Assembly (NCBI GenBank): GCA_033980235.1
Contig: CM067065.1
Location: 26,552,336 to 26,616,335, forward strand
Source: Diadema setosum
Lineage: Eukaryota; Echinodermata; Echinoidea; Diadematoida; Diadematidae
Direction: 5' to 3'
Length of the DNA: 64,000 nucleotides
Of the stretch, positions 45,653 to 58,242 are shown piece by piece. A program made the position numbers and the translations under genes. The notes under the pieces were generated by a model. The model was not told the origin of the DNA. It made no database searches and saw only the letters and a program-made list of their open reading frames with translations. Positions within the stretch are counted from its first letter, which is position 1, and each line of letters begins with the position of its first letter.

Positions 45653-46346
45653 TGTGACCCTGCACCTCAAAACAAACAAAAAGTCGCCAGACATGAATTT
45701 TTAGTTAAGACCATATTCTGAAAGAGCAGACTTTAAGCTTTAAATTGATGTATAACTCAAATCAAATGGACTCTCCTAACCTATCTAAATATTGGAAAGA
45801 AAGCAAAAACTCAGGAAAAGTGGGAACTGAGAAAAGAGGCTCTGAAGTACAATGTCTATTCAAGCGCTTAATCTTTACCAAACCGTGCTGGCTGTGCGAT
45901 GAATGGGACAAAAACAGGAAGTAAAACACCAGAGTAACAACAATGAAGGGATTATCAGATTGAATTGAAATTAAGCGTGCCTCATTAGCACAATCTGTCC
46001 ATAATTAATGCCAAGTTTCAAAGCAGTAGCACTATCCTTTCAAAAGTTATTAGAGTTGAAAGTGAAGAGTGTGGACAAGTTTTTCAGAAATGAAAAAGGG
46101 ATTCTAAAGACACACCTAATCACACTATTCTACCAAAAATGTTCGAGATAAACTGCTAAGAAAACACACTTTCCTGCCCGTTTTATGATACCAAATTTTA
46201 GCATAATGTAAAAGAAGGCCCACTCTTTCAGAAAATATGAAAACGTCAAGTTCGGCTATTTTGACCCATTCCACTTTTAATATTTTCAATCCTCACGCAA
46301 AATCAGTGTGTGCGACTTTATGTTCGTTTTGAGGTGCACGGTCACA
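45653..46346. mobile_element. R-family TIR repeat, copy 1 (about 0.69 kb)
   Basis: It starts TGTGACCCTGCACCTCAAAAC then AAAAAGTCGCC, and ends inverted with GCGACTTTATGTTCG then TTTGAGGTGCACGGTCACA. The interior shares long stretches with 52446-53154, 57023-57696 and 61840-63071 (for example CAAATGGACTCTCCTAACC, CAAGCGCTTAATCTTTACCA, CAAAGCAGTAGCACTATCCT). There is no ORF. It lies in the NACHT-to-LRR intron of gene A. Confidence 0.88.
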
Positions 46347-46366
46347 ATTGTACTTCCTCTCCTTTT

Positions 46367-46760
46367 CTGTCCTACTTTGGCAAGAGGAAGCAAGTGGCAT
46401 CGAGTAAAATGCTACAAATGAGGAAAATATGTTTTTGGGTAGGCCGTTCAATATGGAAATTTGTGAATAGAAATGATGTCGATATTTTTGCGAGTGATAT
46501 GGTGATGCATTTATGACTATTCGAAGAATTTTGATATTCCCATAGAAACTCATTATTATATAATTTGCTTCGTTTTGCCACTTTTCATGCAATTTTTTGC
46601 ACTTGGTTTCTTTTGCCACCCGAATATCTCAGAAATGGGCCAAAATTGTAACTTTTGGATTTTACAGTTGAATATGGCATTCCTGAAATATGCCAAATCA
46701 ATGAAAAAGTCAATATCCACCAAAAAAGTCACTTGCTTCCTTTTGCCAAAGTAGGATAGT
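46367..46760. mobile_element. MITE with about 29-bp TIRs
   Basis: CTGTCCTACTTTGGCAAGAGG plus AAGCAAGTG is mirrored at the right by CACTTGCTTCC plus TTTTGCCAAAGTAGGATAG. It is about 394 bp with no ORF. It starts only about 20 bp from the end of R copy 1. GCCAAA/TTTGGC words recur inside. Confidence 0.78.
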
Positions 46761-47324
46761 TCTGTTGAAAACGTAAAAGAATTAAAGCTACATGATAGAA
46801 GCTGTCGAAAATGGGTCTGATTTCTTTGGAGTGCGAAACAATTGTACTTCTCATATTTAGTAGGTCACTTTGGTTCTGTCATGGCAAGTCATTTCTTGTA
46901 TCAGTCAAACTTTTTAAGACCTCCATGGAATAGAAAAAAAAAAACACCTCACATCACGATATTCGATTTTCATTCACAAGACAGACGACAGACGGACATT
47001 CGTTTAGCATTATAACACAGGCCATCACATCTTACAAAAGTATAATGTTTCAACCCATTAAAAATGAATTTGCCGGACAGCACGGAAGTTGTCACCTGGG
47101 ATCACTTAGCAATGACCGACCGTGTAATCACTTCAGATGGCATAACTGGTTAGGGTAAATGCTTTCAAAGATTTTGCTCTCAAGCACACACGGAGGAACA
47201 TTAAGATACAAACTCAAAGTTGAGTTGCCATTTCACACAGTCTAAAAAATTTGAATCCCTGCTGTACTACTTCATCTGTGCATGGCTCGTACTATACTTA
47301 CTGTGTACAAGCAGTGTTACTTAC
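46761..47324. other. Intron stretch after the NACHT exon
   Basis: No gene or repeat pair was recognised. ACAGACGACAGACGGACATT at about 46981-47000 is a short tandem-like run. Confidence 0.4.
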
Positions 47325-48853
47325 CACCTGGTTGTTGTGCACTACGAAGACAACCCCTGTATTTGTGTGTTCTGAAGAATAACATTTCTTTTCTACTCTG
47401 AATTCTTCCCATCGTTCTCCCACTGCTTTTGCGGCCTCTCCAGTATGGCATTCGAACGCAACGTCAACGCAGAAATACTGCGCAGCACACTTAGTCAAGC
47501 CATTGATGATATCAAGACCCACTTCTTTCCGTAAGGCTGAGGCGAAATAGAGCAGGTAGCGAAACTCTTTGTGTCGATTTAGAAGTGTTTGCTTCAGCTG
47601 GTTGTACTTGACAGGATCATCGGCGTACACGTGTTCTACATATATCCCTGCAACATATTCTTGGAACAATTTCCTGGGAAACGACACCCTTGACGCAATT
47701 AACAACGGAGTGTCGACATCGCTCCGACGCGGCCCCTTGATCGCCTTCTTTTCCGTTGTCAAAACTCCCACTCTGCAGCATGTTTCCATTGCATCTTGAC
47801 ACTCTTTGAATTGTTCTTCGGGAAATGAAAGATCCCTATGAAGTAAACCGTTCAGCGCTATCTCACCAATATCTTGGATCGCCCTGCCAGCTTTCCTGAA
47901 ATGCTCATCAGCCTTATATGTCTCTTTTGATGTGTAGTGTCCTTTCAGGAAAGAAATCATTTCTCCCAAAAGCTCAGAGACCGTTTGCATTTCTCGTATT
48001 TCTTTTCGTTTTTCTTCACTGGATTCGCTCCACAGGAGGCAAAGCATAGAACAGTTAATAGGAAACGGAGCCATGTTCGACCAGACGATATCGTTCTCTT
48101 TCATGAAACTTATAAAGTTTTCTGTAAGAGTGTCTTTTCGTTTGATTCTAAAGTATTTTTTGAAATAAGTTGCCAAATTCTCCTCGTTAAAACCATGAAC
48201 GCTGATAAACGTGTAAGGCTGGAGAAGACAATTCGGCATTTCAAGTTCATCTCTTCTCCACGGCCGTGAAGTCACAATCACCTTGCATGTTTTGTATTGC
48301 TCTATGTTTAGAATGCGAATGATTTCACTGCTGCTCTTTTGTTCCATCTCGCCCTTGAATTCGTCAAAACCATCAAATACAAGAAGAATTTTACTCGGAT
48401 TCTTTGCGATATAGTTGTCTATCTGGATTTCGGTTGCTGCATTTGAATCAGAGAGATAGCGTTTCACGATACCACCGAGACTCATGCCGTCAGTAACATC
48501 TCGGAGAGGAATTACGATCACCATGTCCAGATCCTGGAGAATCCTTCCCTGACACCAGTCCCAGGCGATCTTGGAGCAAAGAGTTGTTTTACCAACACCT
48601 CCCTCACCATGGATTAGAATGCGATTTGAAAGCCTCCTAGAATTGGACAATAGATCCTCGTACGTTATCGTCTTGCCAAATTGGTCTATCAGAGCCAAAT
48701 CTGTGTAGATTTCATCCAAATCAACGTGATCGATGAAGTTAGGTGCATCCACTGCGACGTGACGTCTTTCCACACGGTAACAGTCCTTGAGGTCCTTAGT
48801 ACATTGCTGCACTAATTGGACCATTGTAGGAGACGATGACATTGTTGCTGATC
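47325..48853 (-). CDS. NLR gene A: NACHT domain exon
   Basis: This encodes a NACHT nucleotide-binding oligomerisation domain, the ATP-dependent switch of NOD-like intracellular immune receptors. Counting from the first ATG (48842): a lead-in with LDEIYTDLALID (42-53), Walker A GEGGVGKTT (79-87), Walker B ILLVFDGFDEF (152-162) with its acidic pair, sensor-1 CKVIVTSRPWR (186-196), the MAPFPINCSMLCLLW winged-helix-region signature (257-271) and the KLFQEYVAGIYV block (391-402). The donor is most likely GTAAGT after Val506 (47324-47319); CAG followed by GTGGTA three bases earlier is an alternative. A plausible acceptor, TTATCTTTGAAG, precedes base 48853. The first ATG has A at -3 and could be the true start. 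Alternatively, an upstream exon encoding a death-fold domain joins here; I could not find one. The frame is intact. Confidence 0.93.
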
Positions 48854-48901
48854 CTTCAAAGATAATCGAAAAAGACGAGATGCATTAGAACATTTCACAT
48901 G

Positions 48902-49269
48902 TTAAAGGCATACTTTACCATTTGCAGATGAAACAAAAACCCAGCATTAGTGCTTTTAGATAGTTCTTAAATGTGGGTTTGGAATAGAATCAACCACTGT
49001 AAAAATTTGAATCCGTATAATCGATGTAAGTATTGTTAAATACACAAAAGGTGAACGATAGTTATTATAAGAATGCTTCCAGACTAAACCATTTTATACA
49101 GTTATGGTTTAGTGAGAAAAATAGTGATATTTCATTATATTTTAGGCTTCATTGTGAAAATTCCATATGGTAGGATGTTCGTGATACAACAGACCTACAC
49201 ATATGCATCAAATGTGATATCTTGAACATTTTTTATATCACTGCTCCCAAAGGTAAACTGGACCTTTAA
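48902..49269. mobile_element. TTAA-flanked MITE next to the NACHT exon
   Basis: The left end TTAAAGGCATACTTTACC and the inverted right end GGTAAACTGGACCTTTAA form imperfect TIRs with TTAA at both edges. It is about 368 bp with no ORF. It starts 49 bp upstream of the NACHT exon's acceptor, so it lies in the intron or 5' flank of gene A. Confidence 0.78.
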
Positions 49270-52200
49270 AGGGAGCTGGTAGTGAGTAAGGAGGGAAAGA
49301 TAAATAAAAATTGTTAAATAGGTGACAGAGGGCTAGAGGGGAAGAGGTATGACAGCGAAATTTCAGTTACCGAATGTAATAAAGCAAGAGGGAACCCTAC
49401 TGTCACCATTAACCCATTCTCTACAAAATTCTGAAGTCTCCAAAAGCAAACTGCCTATAACATATTTATTTTCATCATTTTTTTGTTTTGTTTTGTTTTG
49501 TTTTTTGTTTTGTTTTTTCGGCGGGGGAGTAGGTCAATGAACTAAAAAGTAGGTAATTCTGGCGTTCTATAGCAGTATAAAGCTGATACTACATGGGGAA
49601 GGGGGAACTAATTTTATTTTCATACATGCAGTTTTCTTACAGAAAAAAAATATTGATAGAAGAAACTCTAATCTTTCTCCCAAAGCTTTCCTGAGATGCA
49701 TAGCACAAATAAACATGATTTCATTCTACGAATGCAAGCACTACTGTCTACATCTTGGTAAAATTTCATATCACCTGCTAACGTCAATTTAAGAGTGATT
49801 CCCTGTGTCCTGTCGACTTTCCTTTCAGCGAGTCTCCCGTAGCCATGGACACGAATGTTTACTCTGAGTGGTCTATGCTAACCTAAAACACTGGTTTTGT
49901 CTAAGACCTCTCGTATAATGTGTCTGCAGAAAGTCCTACCTGCTGTGAATTCGTAGAATTAACCCTCTTTTCAGTCTCCTTGGTCTTCGGTTTAGGACAC
50001 TAAAATGCTTGGCTTTAATCCACGTACGACACACATGAGTGTAAATCGAAGAAGCGGTCTGGCAGTCTGGCATGTAAATGGGCGTTGCTCGGTCTGTCTC
50101 TTCGAGTGCTTGCTATGAGTGGCACACACACAGTATACCAATTTATGACACTGCAGATTTTAATAATGTGGTCTAAAGTCCAACGGGAAAAAATAAGAGT
50201 GTTTGCACATAGAATACGACTATTGACAATGAATTAGAATTGTGCGCAAGATGATGGATTCGTATTGATATTACAGCGCCGATATTGGTTGTTCCTTATT
50301 TCATCTGCGCTGTCCAAAGCCAACATATATTGCGATGTTGTTAACCCGTTACATATTAGATTCTGTAATGCCCATAGACTTACTACACATACATCCAGGT
50401 TCCCGTATGGAAGTGCTATACTTGTCTTGGAGTGTGTGCCTATTCTAGAGTGGGTCTGTGAATGATAAAAAAAAGTCCATTATAACTTACTGCGAGCTCC
50501 ACTGCTTATAATGGTTATATTTGCACTGTATACCGCCTGAAATCCCCCAAATTCTAGATTACCAGAAGAATTTTAATTCAACTGAAAAGTAATCATATTC
50601 CATGTAATGTACTTACTTCAAGAGATCTGTGAACTAATTTCACGATGCTAATAAATGATTTACAGTGAATGGTATATTCACCACCGTCATGTCCGTACAG
50701 TATATATGGCTATTGAATTTTGAGATCACGTTAGTTCCAGCCATATTCGTTTTGTCGGGTTTTTTTTTTCCAGTAGGACTTACTCGTCTATTTCAATGCA
50801 AATCTGTCTATAGCTTAAAATTTACACAGAATCTGAGTCTGATAAGAAGAAACTAAACACACTAGAATTTTGCATCCGCCTTAATGCCTGGTTCTCCTAA
50901 AAGGTCTATAGTCCAATGTCTGGGAAATGTGTGGTGACAGTTTCACATAATATGCATAATTAAAGGATACCATGAACTATTTGCGAGATGTGGAGTAAAA
51001 AAAAAAAAATAATATTTTCACTTCCCCTTTAACCTTTGACCTCATGACCTTTAACACTCTTTGGAGAATCTTTCTTTATTAGTACACGTATGGACTATGT
51101 TTCAAGAAAATATCTTCTGGCAATGCATAGATATTGGGGAAATAGTGAAATTTGGAGCATTTTGACCTCAACTTCTGACCTGATGTGCACCCAAAAATTG
51201 ATAGGCACAATTTTGCCCAATAAACAGCACATGTCAAGGTTCCCTAGGATACCTTGATTGTTTTTTCTCCAAACAAATGATTATGGACGGAACGACGGAC
51301 GGACGGACAACCCGAAAACATATTGCCTCCGGCGACACTTCGTGACTGAGGCATAAAACGCTTATTGAAACAATACCTTCAGAGGAGTTGTGAAAGGCAT
51401 GGTGGCGCACAGAATGTGATTAAAACTTGTCATTTCCCTTCCCTGTTTGAAGTTTACTTCCATTAAGAAAAAAAAAATATGACAAAATAACAACGATGTG
51501 TGGGTCTAAACTGTTATGGAACTGATTTCTTTCCACTTGTGTGGAATAGTGACTAGAGCCTCACACACCTCGGAGCTACAACACATAGCACCTATAACGA
51601 GCACTCACGAATGGTGTAGAACTTGAACAATCCACGCCCCCAAAACAAAACCAACAGGCAGAAGAACAGGCTATCTCATTGGCCAACGGTGAAGAAGTAG
51701 GGTACGTAAAAGTCTCTACTTCTCCAGAGTATACAAGGACATGTTGACGTCGATGTTTGGGCTCATCAGTGGTAGTCCGTAGTAAACTATGACGAAGAAC
51801 ATCATTGAAAACAAACGAATGGTTTCTATGCGGTAATTTCAACTTAGTTCATAGTTCGTGATGTAATGGACAATGGTGGACAGGGCTTTCATTTTTTTTT
51901 TTTTTTTTTTTGGTGCTTTGCATAATGACGAATGTAGCATCTTTTCAAAGGAGAACCATGAAGTTTCATGTGCTGACAAGAAATACCTTATGTCCCGATT
52001 AAAAACAGTATCAAACAAAACAAAGTAAAAACAAGATATGTTGAAATAAAGGAGATAATAACGGTATTAAGTTTTATAAGAGCACTGTTTTGTTTTTTCT
52101 TTCCTTTTTTTACATAATGATCAAGTAAAGATTAATAATGTCCACTGAATTGTAAACCATTTGAGCGTTTTGAGTTACATGGATGGACACAAAGATAGTA

Positions 52201-52445
52201 TATAGAATACAATATCCCTATTTCAGAATGTAATGAACATCATAACGTGTGACAATGTGTACGAATGGTTTCGTGTATCGCTCTTTATGTCTTTCGTGTA
52301 TCGCTCTTTATGTCGTGCAGCGTATTTGAAATGACTGTTGTGTAATTTGCCCATTGTCATGTCCGCGTTTTAATCCAAAACACTGGGTCTTTCCAGTATA
52401 AAAAGACTTGATAATATTCAAGATCTGGAGAAGTGTGGGCGACTA
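49270..52445. other. Upstream region of gene A; no confident exon
   Basis: Searched for an N-terminal death-fold exon on the minus strand; none was recognised. One donor-like site at 49940 (CAGCAG then GTAGGA, minus) could end a non-coding first exon, but evidence is weak. Also seen: T/TG-rich runs at 49490-49515, (GGAC)n at about 51289-51308 beside TTTGACCTCATGACC-type repeat sequence, and a T-run at 51892-51911. The minus ORF at 51576-51842 is not recognisable. Confidence 0.4.
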
Positions 52446-53154
52446 TGTGACCCTGAATCACAAAACGAACAGAAAATCGCTAGACATGAAATTTTAGTTA
52501 AGATCATATTCTGAAAGAACAGATCTTAAGCTTTATAATGATGTATAACTCAAATCATATAGATTCTCCCAACCTATCTAAATATTGGAAAGAAAGCACA
52601 CATTCAGGAAAAGTGTGAACTGAGAAAAGAGGCTCTGAAGTACAGTGTCTATTCAAGCGCTAAAACTTTACCAAGTCGTGCTGGCTGTGCGATGAATGAG
52701 GCAAAAAACAGGGTGCAAACCACTGGAGTAACAATAATGAAGGATTATTGGATTACACTGAAATTCAGCATGCCTTATTAACATAATATTTCCATAATTA
52801 ATTCCAACTTTCAAAGCAGTAGCATCATCCTTTCAAAAGTTATTAGAGTTGAAATTGAAGAGTGTTGACACGTTTTTGTTTTGTTTTTTTGTTTTTTGTT
52901 TTTTTTTAAGATTTGAAAAAGGGACTCTAAAGTTACACCCAATCACTCTATTCTACCAAAAAAAAAAAAAAGTTTGAGACAAACTGCTAAAAAACACACT
53001 TTCCTGCCAGGTTTATGATCCCAAATTTTAGCATAAAGTAGAAGAAGATTTAAAAAGTGAAGATCGGCTAGATTGACCCACTTCACTTATTTTCAGTCCT
53101 CACACAAAATCAGTTTGTGCGACGTTTTGTTCCGTTTTGTGATGCACGGTCACA
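52446..53154. mobile_element. R-family TIR repeat, copy 2
   Basis: It starts TGTGACCCTGAATCACAAAAC and ends TTTTGTGATGCACGGTCACA. The interior matches R copy 1 in the same orientation (TTCTGAAAGAACAGATCTTAAG, CTATTCAAGCGCTAAAACTT), with added T- and A-runs at about 52880-52910 and 52963-52975. It is about 0.71 kb. Confidence 0.88.
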
Positions 53155-53933
53155 AATGTGGATGCTGTGGGACATGTATAAAAGGGAAGAAAAGGGTCCT
53201 CTATCCCACTTTCAAAGTCGATGCTGGAAACACAGTGTTTGTCCTTTTGATGTGTTTCACCTGTGGTCAATCAATTCAATGAGATACAAAGCTAAATCAG
53301 ATGTACGTTTTACTGGTCAATTTCTTTAAATACAATAATTATTGTAATCAATTTTCATTTCTAATGCATTCAAATTTGTTTCAATCGATTTCATATTTAG
53401 TGCACTTAAATGTGCTTTTAAGCATCCAAACAGTACTGAGAACTTAGAATTCAGACGTACTAAGTAAGCGTTCAATTTTGTGTTCGAGTATGGATTTTCC
53501 GATTCTTTGTTTTCATATTAGTGCGACGGCCTGGTTAAACATTTCAAAGCTCCTCAATTTTGTTTTTGAGCCATCGCTTTTAACACCTGATAATGCAAAG
53601 TTATAATACACATATAACCTTGAGTAATTCTGCCCGTTTAATCATTAAAAGTAATATTTACACTTTGTTTTAAGTCAACATCATGATCACAATTTTTAAA
53701 TCTTTGGATATTTCTTTCGCTCAACAATTTTGTGAAATTAAGGATAAATCCTTGTTTTCATTATAATCATCATTTTACGTTATCTGTAAATATTCATTTC
53801 CATTATGACGAGTGATCCATATTTCGATGTTCTCCACAATCAAATTGAAGTGAGGTGCAAACAATGTAGGCCCACTTTTTTTTTTCAAATGAACACCTTT
53901 CAGATATTATTTGAATCCTCCTTGAGCCTCTTC
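53155..53933. other. Stretch with no recognised feature
   Basis: AT-rich, with no ORF, repeat pair or splice context that I could support. Confidence 0.4.
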
Positions 53934-54266
53934 AACCCCTATTCCACAGAGAATTTATTTTTTTTTTCTCATCGGTCACTCATCGGCTGCAAAGATTGTG
54001 GATTCCAACTTACCACCCACTCAAATGTATCGGATAGCAGTTTGATGAATCCGACTTGGTTAGTCGAGTATCAGATGAGTGTCAAAATATGTCGCACGTG
54101 ATCCTCATCGGGACACCGCCCGACGTGTCTGACTTTGACCCGATAGTCAACCAACACGAGTCGGATTCATCATATTACGATCCGATACACTTCGATGAGT
54201 GGCCGGAAGCGATAAACTTAGCTCCCGATGAGTGACCAATGAAAGAAAATCTCTGTTGTACGGGTG
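53934..54266. mobile_element. MITE with about 50-bp TIRs
   Basis: The left arm AACCCCTATTCCACAGAGA ... TCATCGGTCACTCATCGG is mirrored at the right by CGATGAGTGACCAATG ... ATCTCTGTTGTACGGGTG. Smaller mirrored words (GAATCCGACT / AGTCGGATTC; GTATCGGAT / ATCCGATAC) lie inside, so most of the 333 bp could fold. There is no ORF. Confidence 0.8.
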
Positions 54267-55177
54267 AATTACCTTTCATTATGCTAATTGCATACTAAGC
54301 TGGCGACTTATAAAACTGAAACGAAGTTGCATAAGCGTTGCCGAAAGCGTGTGCGCATTCAATGAAATATAAGTGCAAATGCAAATTTGGAAAACCTGTA
54401 AAAACATACAATGCATTTGTTGATCCATTCCTCATTTCCGAATACTTATGAAACATTTTATGTTGTTTTTGCTGTTGTTAGCATATGTTCAGAGTTATGG
54501 AAATAAATGGCATTTGTCGCAAAATCGACAGTGTTTTTTGTTTGTTTGTTTTTTTTAACATGAGTATTCAATAGCATGTGTTACCATTCTCCCCCCCCCC
54601 CCACACACACACACATACACACGAGGATACATGGCCTAAACTTCCGTGGAAGTTTTGTATGAAGAGAGAATTAAACGAGGAACAAGAATAACAATCAAAG
54701 ATAGTGTCGCCGTGCCAACACAATACCTCAACATAGTAAGCTTAACTACAACGACTCGGCTTGTAAATGTGCGATCTAAATATTGCGTTTTACGTTACCA
54801 AATTAGAAGCAAAATATTTGTACTTGTGCAAGAATTTATTCCACGAGTTATTAATGATTCGTTATCAACATTGATGCCGTATAGCGAATGATAGAGGTTA
54901 GAAGAGAAAAGCATATTATATAAGAATTGCTTCATTCAGGGAGACAGAAATATGATAAGGCATCATCGGATGACAAAACAATGCACTTACGAGAAATGAA
55001 ATGTCATTAAGGAATAGATAACTGCAAAGTACTGTCTATACTACAAATATATACATAGCCTCCCAAGCTCTCTATTGTTTTCCCTTGAAAATGCAACATG
55101 AGCTATACTGCGACTTTTGTTCAACATACAGTCACTTATACTGAAGTGCAAGAGTAGGCGTGCATCAACACACAAAG
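54267..55177. other. Stretch with no recognised feature
   Basis: A C-run plus (CA)n lies at 54590-54622. The ORF at 54646-54891 (plus) has no recognisable motif or splice sites. Confidence 0.4.
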
Positions 55178-55687
55178 AAAACTCTTTATGTGCCATGTTC
55201 GCACGTCACACTCAGTCGACGGCGTGCCAACTTCGCATATTCCGCTCAAACGCGCTAATCCGCTTAAACCGATCGATAAATTGCCTAATCCCGCGGTACA
55301 ATGAAAGCTTTTATCCCGCTTTTGTTTCTTTTACAAACAGCTTGCATTCTATGTGATGATTGACTATCAAGCGGTGTTCCCAACTAGATTTGCGTGTAAA
55401 TTCTAAGTTTCTCTCACGGTTTCATGTGCAAAAGTCATGCCTTTACAGTAATGTTGCAAATGGTCATTAACAAAATAGACAGAAATAGATTTGTCATACC
55501 ATTTATATCAAAGCAAAGCTAGGCATTTCTCTTCAACTTTGCTCACTATTATGTCCAGCTAAACAGAAATTAGTAGAAGTGATATAGATTGGAAAAACAG
55601 AGTTCTTTCTCAAAGCATGACTATACCTTCGTGTCTCAGAATAACGTGGCACACAGGGGGTTTCCATCATAGCAAATAAAGAGTTAA
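55178..55687. mobile_element. TTAA MITE, family T3, copy 3 (510 bp)
   Basis: The left end ACTCTTTATGTGCCATGTTCG and the right end CATAGCAAATAAAGAGTTAA mirror each other. It is the reverse orientation of the 41388 copy (shared GTCGACGGCGTGCCAACTTCG, GACTATCAAGCGG, CTCAGAATAACGTGGCACA). TTAA is intact at the right; the left flank has changed to AAAA. Confidence 0.87.
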
Positions 55688-57022
55688 CACGATCATACGA
55701 TAACTTTACAGACTACGATTTGTGAAAGTGAACGGGAACAGAGGGAATTCACATTGTTTATAGATACTTGCGTTCCACCATTTAGGCTATTTCACAGGCA
55801 CTGGACCTGCTTGAAGTCAAATTCATGGTCACTTTGTATAACCTCAATTGATTTGAATTAATCACTGTATTTATCACATCACAAGTGAAAGCAAAACACC
55901 ATAGTAAGGTTAACAAGTTCGCAATAATTGAGATAATAAGATTTTTTTGTGAATGCAATTCATAATCATCGTCAAATTGAATTCATTTTATAAAGATTAT
56001 GAGATACATAATATACTCACTAGCCACATGACTTAACCTGATAAAAAGTGGTGAAATGATCAGAAAACATGTTTATCCGTACAGTATTTTACATTCCGAG
56101 AACAGACAAAACAGGAATATTCACCTTGACTATTCTATGTGACGAATAATACATGGGTCCTCTAGCTTTACAAAATTCATCCGTCGTTTCTCCTCCAATA
56201 TATAGTTTTTGAATATACGTGATGATTTTCAAAGCAGACTGAGCATATTACATCTAATGGGCAAATTGAATTGCGATAGTGTAATAGCTAAATCAAGTAT
56301 AGAACAATCTTGACGCCTTGAAACAATAAGTTGATACTGTGCCTTGTTCATCAGAGTTCAATAATTCTTTGAAATTTCCATATTTTCAAGGATTGTATAT
56401 TGTCCCCTAAAATACTGACTTTTGTTATTCCTGAAGAATATTTGCTATAAATACCCTTTAATCAAATGACATAGGATTCCCGGTCCGGACATGTCGGTAC
56501 TGGGAAAGGGTATGAAAAAAAAAGTTTGCCGAACCTTACTGGTTTGCTTATATTTCACAGCCTTAGATAAAAAAAAAAGAATGTTGCTGTATTCAATTGG
56601 TAGACACTTGCCCACTGCAAGCGTATTTCAATGACTGTCTTCTTTTCTTATCATTTTTGTTTATCACACTACTGTGAATAGACGTGTTTGATTAGTGTCT
56701 TGTCGCCTAATCACATGGTAGCGTACTTGACGCTTTGAGAGCTTGCACGAAATACTGCATTCTAGTTTTCAGATGATTCTTCACCTTGATCAGCACTGTG
56801 CAGTCCCTTTACTGAGAAACTTCGAAGATGTGACAAGGAACTACCTGATGCTATCCATTTGGGTAAAACATACTTTGCATAATATCATGCATAGGTAAAA
56901 CTACCAGAAATTAGTTAAGGTTTGTCGATTTTTTTTTTCTCCAGTCATTGAAATCATTCATCAACAAAATCTACATTACAACTTTGCCGTTCAAGAATAA
57001 ACGGGAATGTTTATCAATAAAA
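55688..57022. other. Stretch with no recognised feature
   Basis: AT-rich, 1.3 kb, with no supported ORF or repeat. Confidence 0.4.
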
Positions 57023-57696
57023 TGTGACCGTGCATCACCAAACAAATAAAAAGTCGTACGCACTAATTTTCTGTGAGAGCTGAAAATAGGGTGCAAATAG
57101 GTCAACCTAGCCAATCTTGTCTTTTTCATATTTTCTGAAAGAGCGAGTCTTCTTCTGCATCATACTAAAGTTTGGGATCATAAAATGAAAAGGAAATTTG
57201 GTTATTAGCAGTTTTTCTGGAACACTTTTTAGCGTAACAGTGTGATTAGGTCTTTCTCGAAAAGTTGTCTTTTCATTTCTAAAAAACCCTGTTCACGCTC
57301 ATCACTTTAAACTCCAATAACTTTTGAAGGAATAAAGCTACTGCTTTGAAAGTTGGCATTGATCATCAACAGAATGTGTTGACAAAGCATGGACATTTAC
57401 AGCTCAATCTGTTAATCCCTTCATTGTTGCTCTGGTGGTTATCATCCTGTTATTTGTTCCAAATTGTCGCACAGCTAGCACGGCTTGGTAAAGATTAAAC
57501 GATTTAATAAAACCTGTTCTTCAGAGCCTCTTTTCTCAGTCCACACTTAACCAGGGTGTGTACTTTCTTTCCAATATTAAGATTTGCATTGAGTTATATA
57601 CCATTCTAAAGCCTAGAGTCTGCTCTTTCAGAATCTGACCTAAACTAAAAATCCATGTCTGGCAACTTTTTGTTTGTTTTGTGGTGCAGGGTCACA
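57023..57696. mobile_element. R-family TIR repeat, copy 3
   Basis: It starts TGTGACCGTGCATCACCAAAC and ends TTTTGTGGTGCAGGGTCACA, 674 bp. It lies in the opposite orientation to copies 1 and 2: its first half (TCTGAAAGAGCGAGTCTTCTTC, GTGTGATTAGGT) is the reverse complement of their second half. Confidence 0.87.
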
Positions 57697-57872
57697 AATA
57701 GAGTTAAGCAAATAATATTTCTTTCATTTGGTGATTACATCAATTTCGAGCAAAGGTTTAGGTGCATCTGAGATGAAGTGTCATAAAGAGTATACACGTA
57801 ATGATCAATGATAACGGTTAACTGGCTCTCACACGAGTGTCAAACACCTTTCTTTACTTTAGTCTCCGTACT

Positions 57873-58242
57873 TTAAAGGGATAGTACAGTATTAGTGGAG
57901 ATGAGAATTGGGCTTTTAACTTTTTGAGAGATACCAAGAAAACACTTATGAAATAGTACAGAGCATACCATTTTAAGAGGAATTCAAAGTTTATTTGATG
58001 AAAATCGGGTTTAGCATGACTGAACAAAGCAATCGTAAAATAGTGTGGGTCCCACACTTATTAGAATCGCTCTGTTTTGGATATCTCAGCCGTTTCAAAA
58101 CCAATTTTCATCAAATAAGCGTTAAATTCCTCATGGAATTACATGCTCTTTCATATTTCATAAGAGGTTTCTCATTATCTCACCAAAAAATGTAATAGAA
58201 ACCTGAAATTAGGTCTCAACCAAAACTATACGATCCCTTTAA
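57873..58242. mobile_element. TTAA-flanked MITE, family T1, copy 2
   Basis: TTAAAGGGATAGTACAGTATT at the left and AACTATACGATCCCTTTAA at the right. It is the reverse orientation of 28124-28513, with strong interior similarity. TTAA lies on both sides, and it is about 370 bp. Confidence 0.85.

Noticed and set aside
47569..48269. Plus-strand ORFs opposite the NACHT exon
   Set aside because: Shadows of the minus-strand coding frame, which has all NACHT motifs in register.
50959..51036. Very short TTAAAGG...CCTTTAA pair as another TTAA MITE
   Set aside because: Only about 80 bp apart with little further symmetry; expected by chance in AT-rich DNA.
51576..51842. 88-residue minus-strand ORF as the missing N-terminal domain of gene A
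   Set aside because: No death-fold pattern, no matching splice sites, and Cys-rich sequence unlike any NLR N-terminal domain I know.
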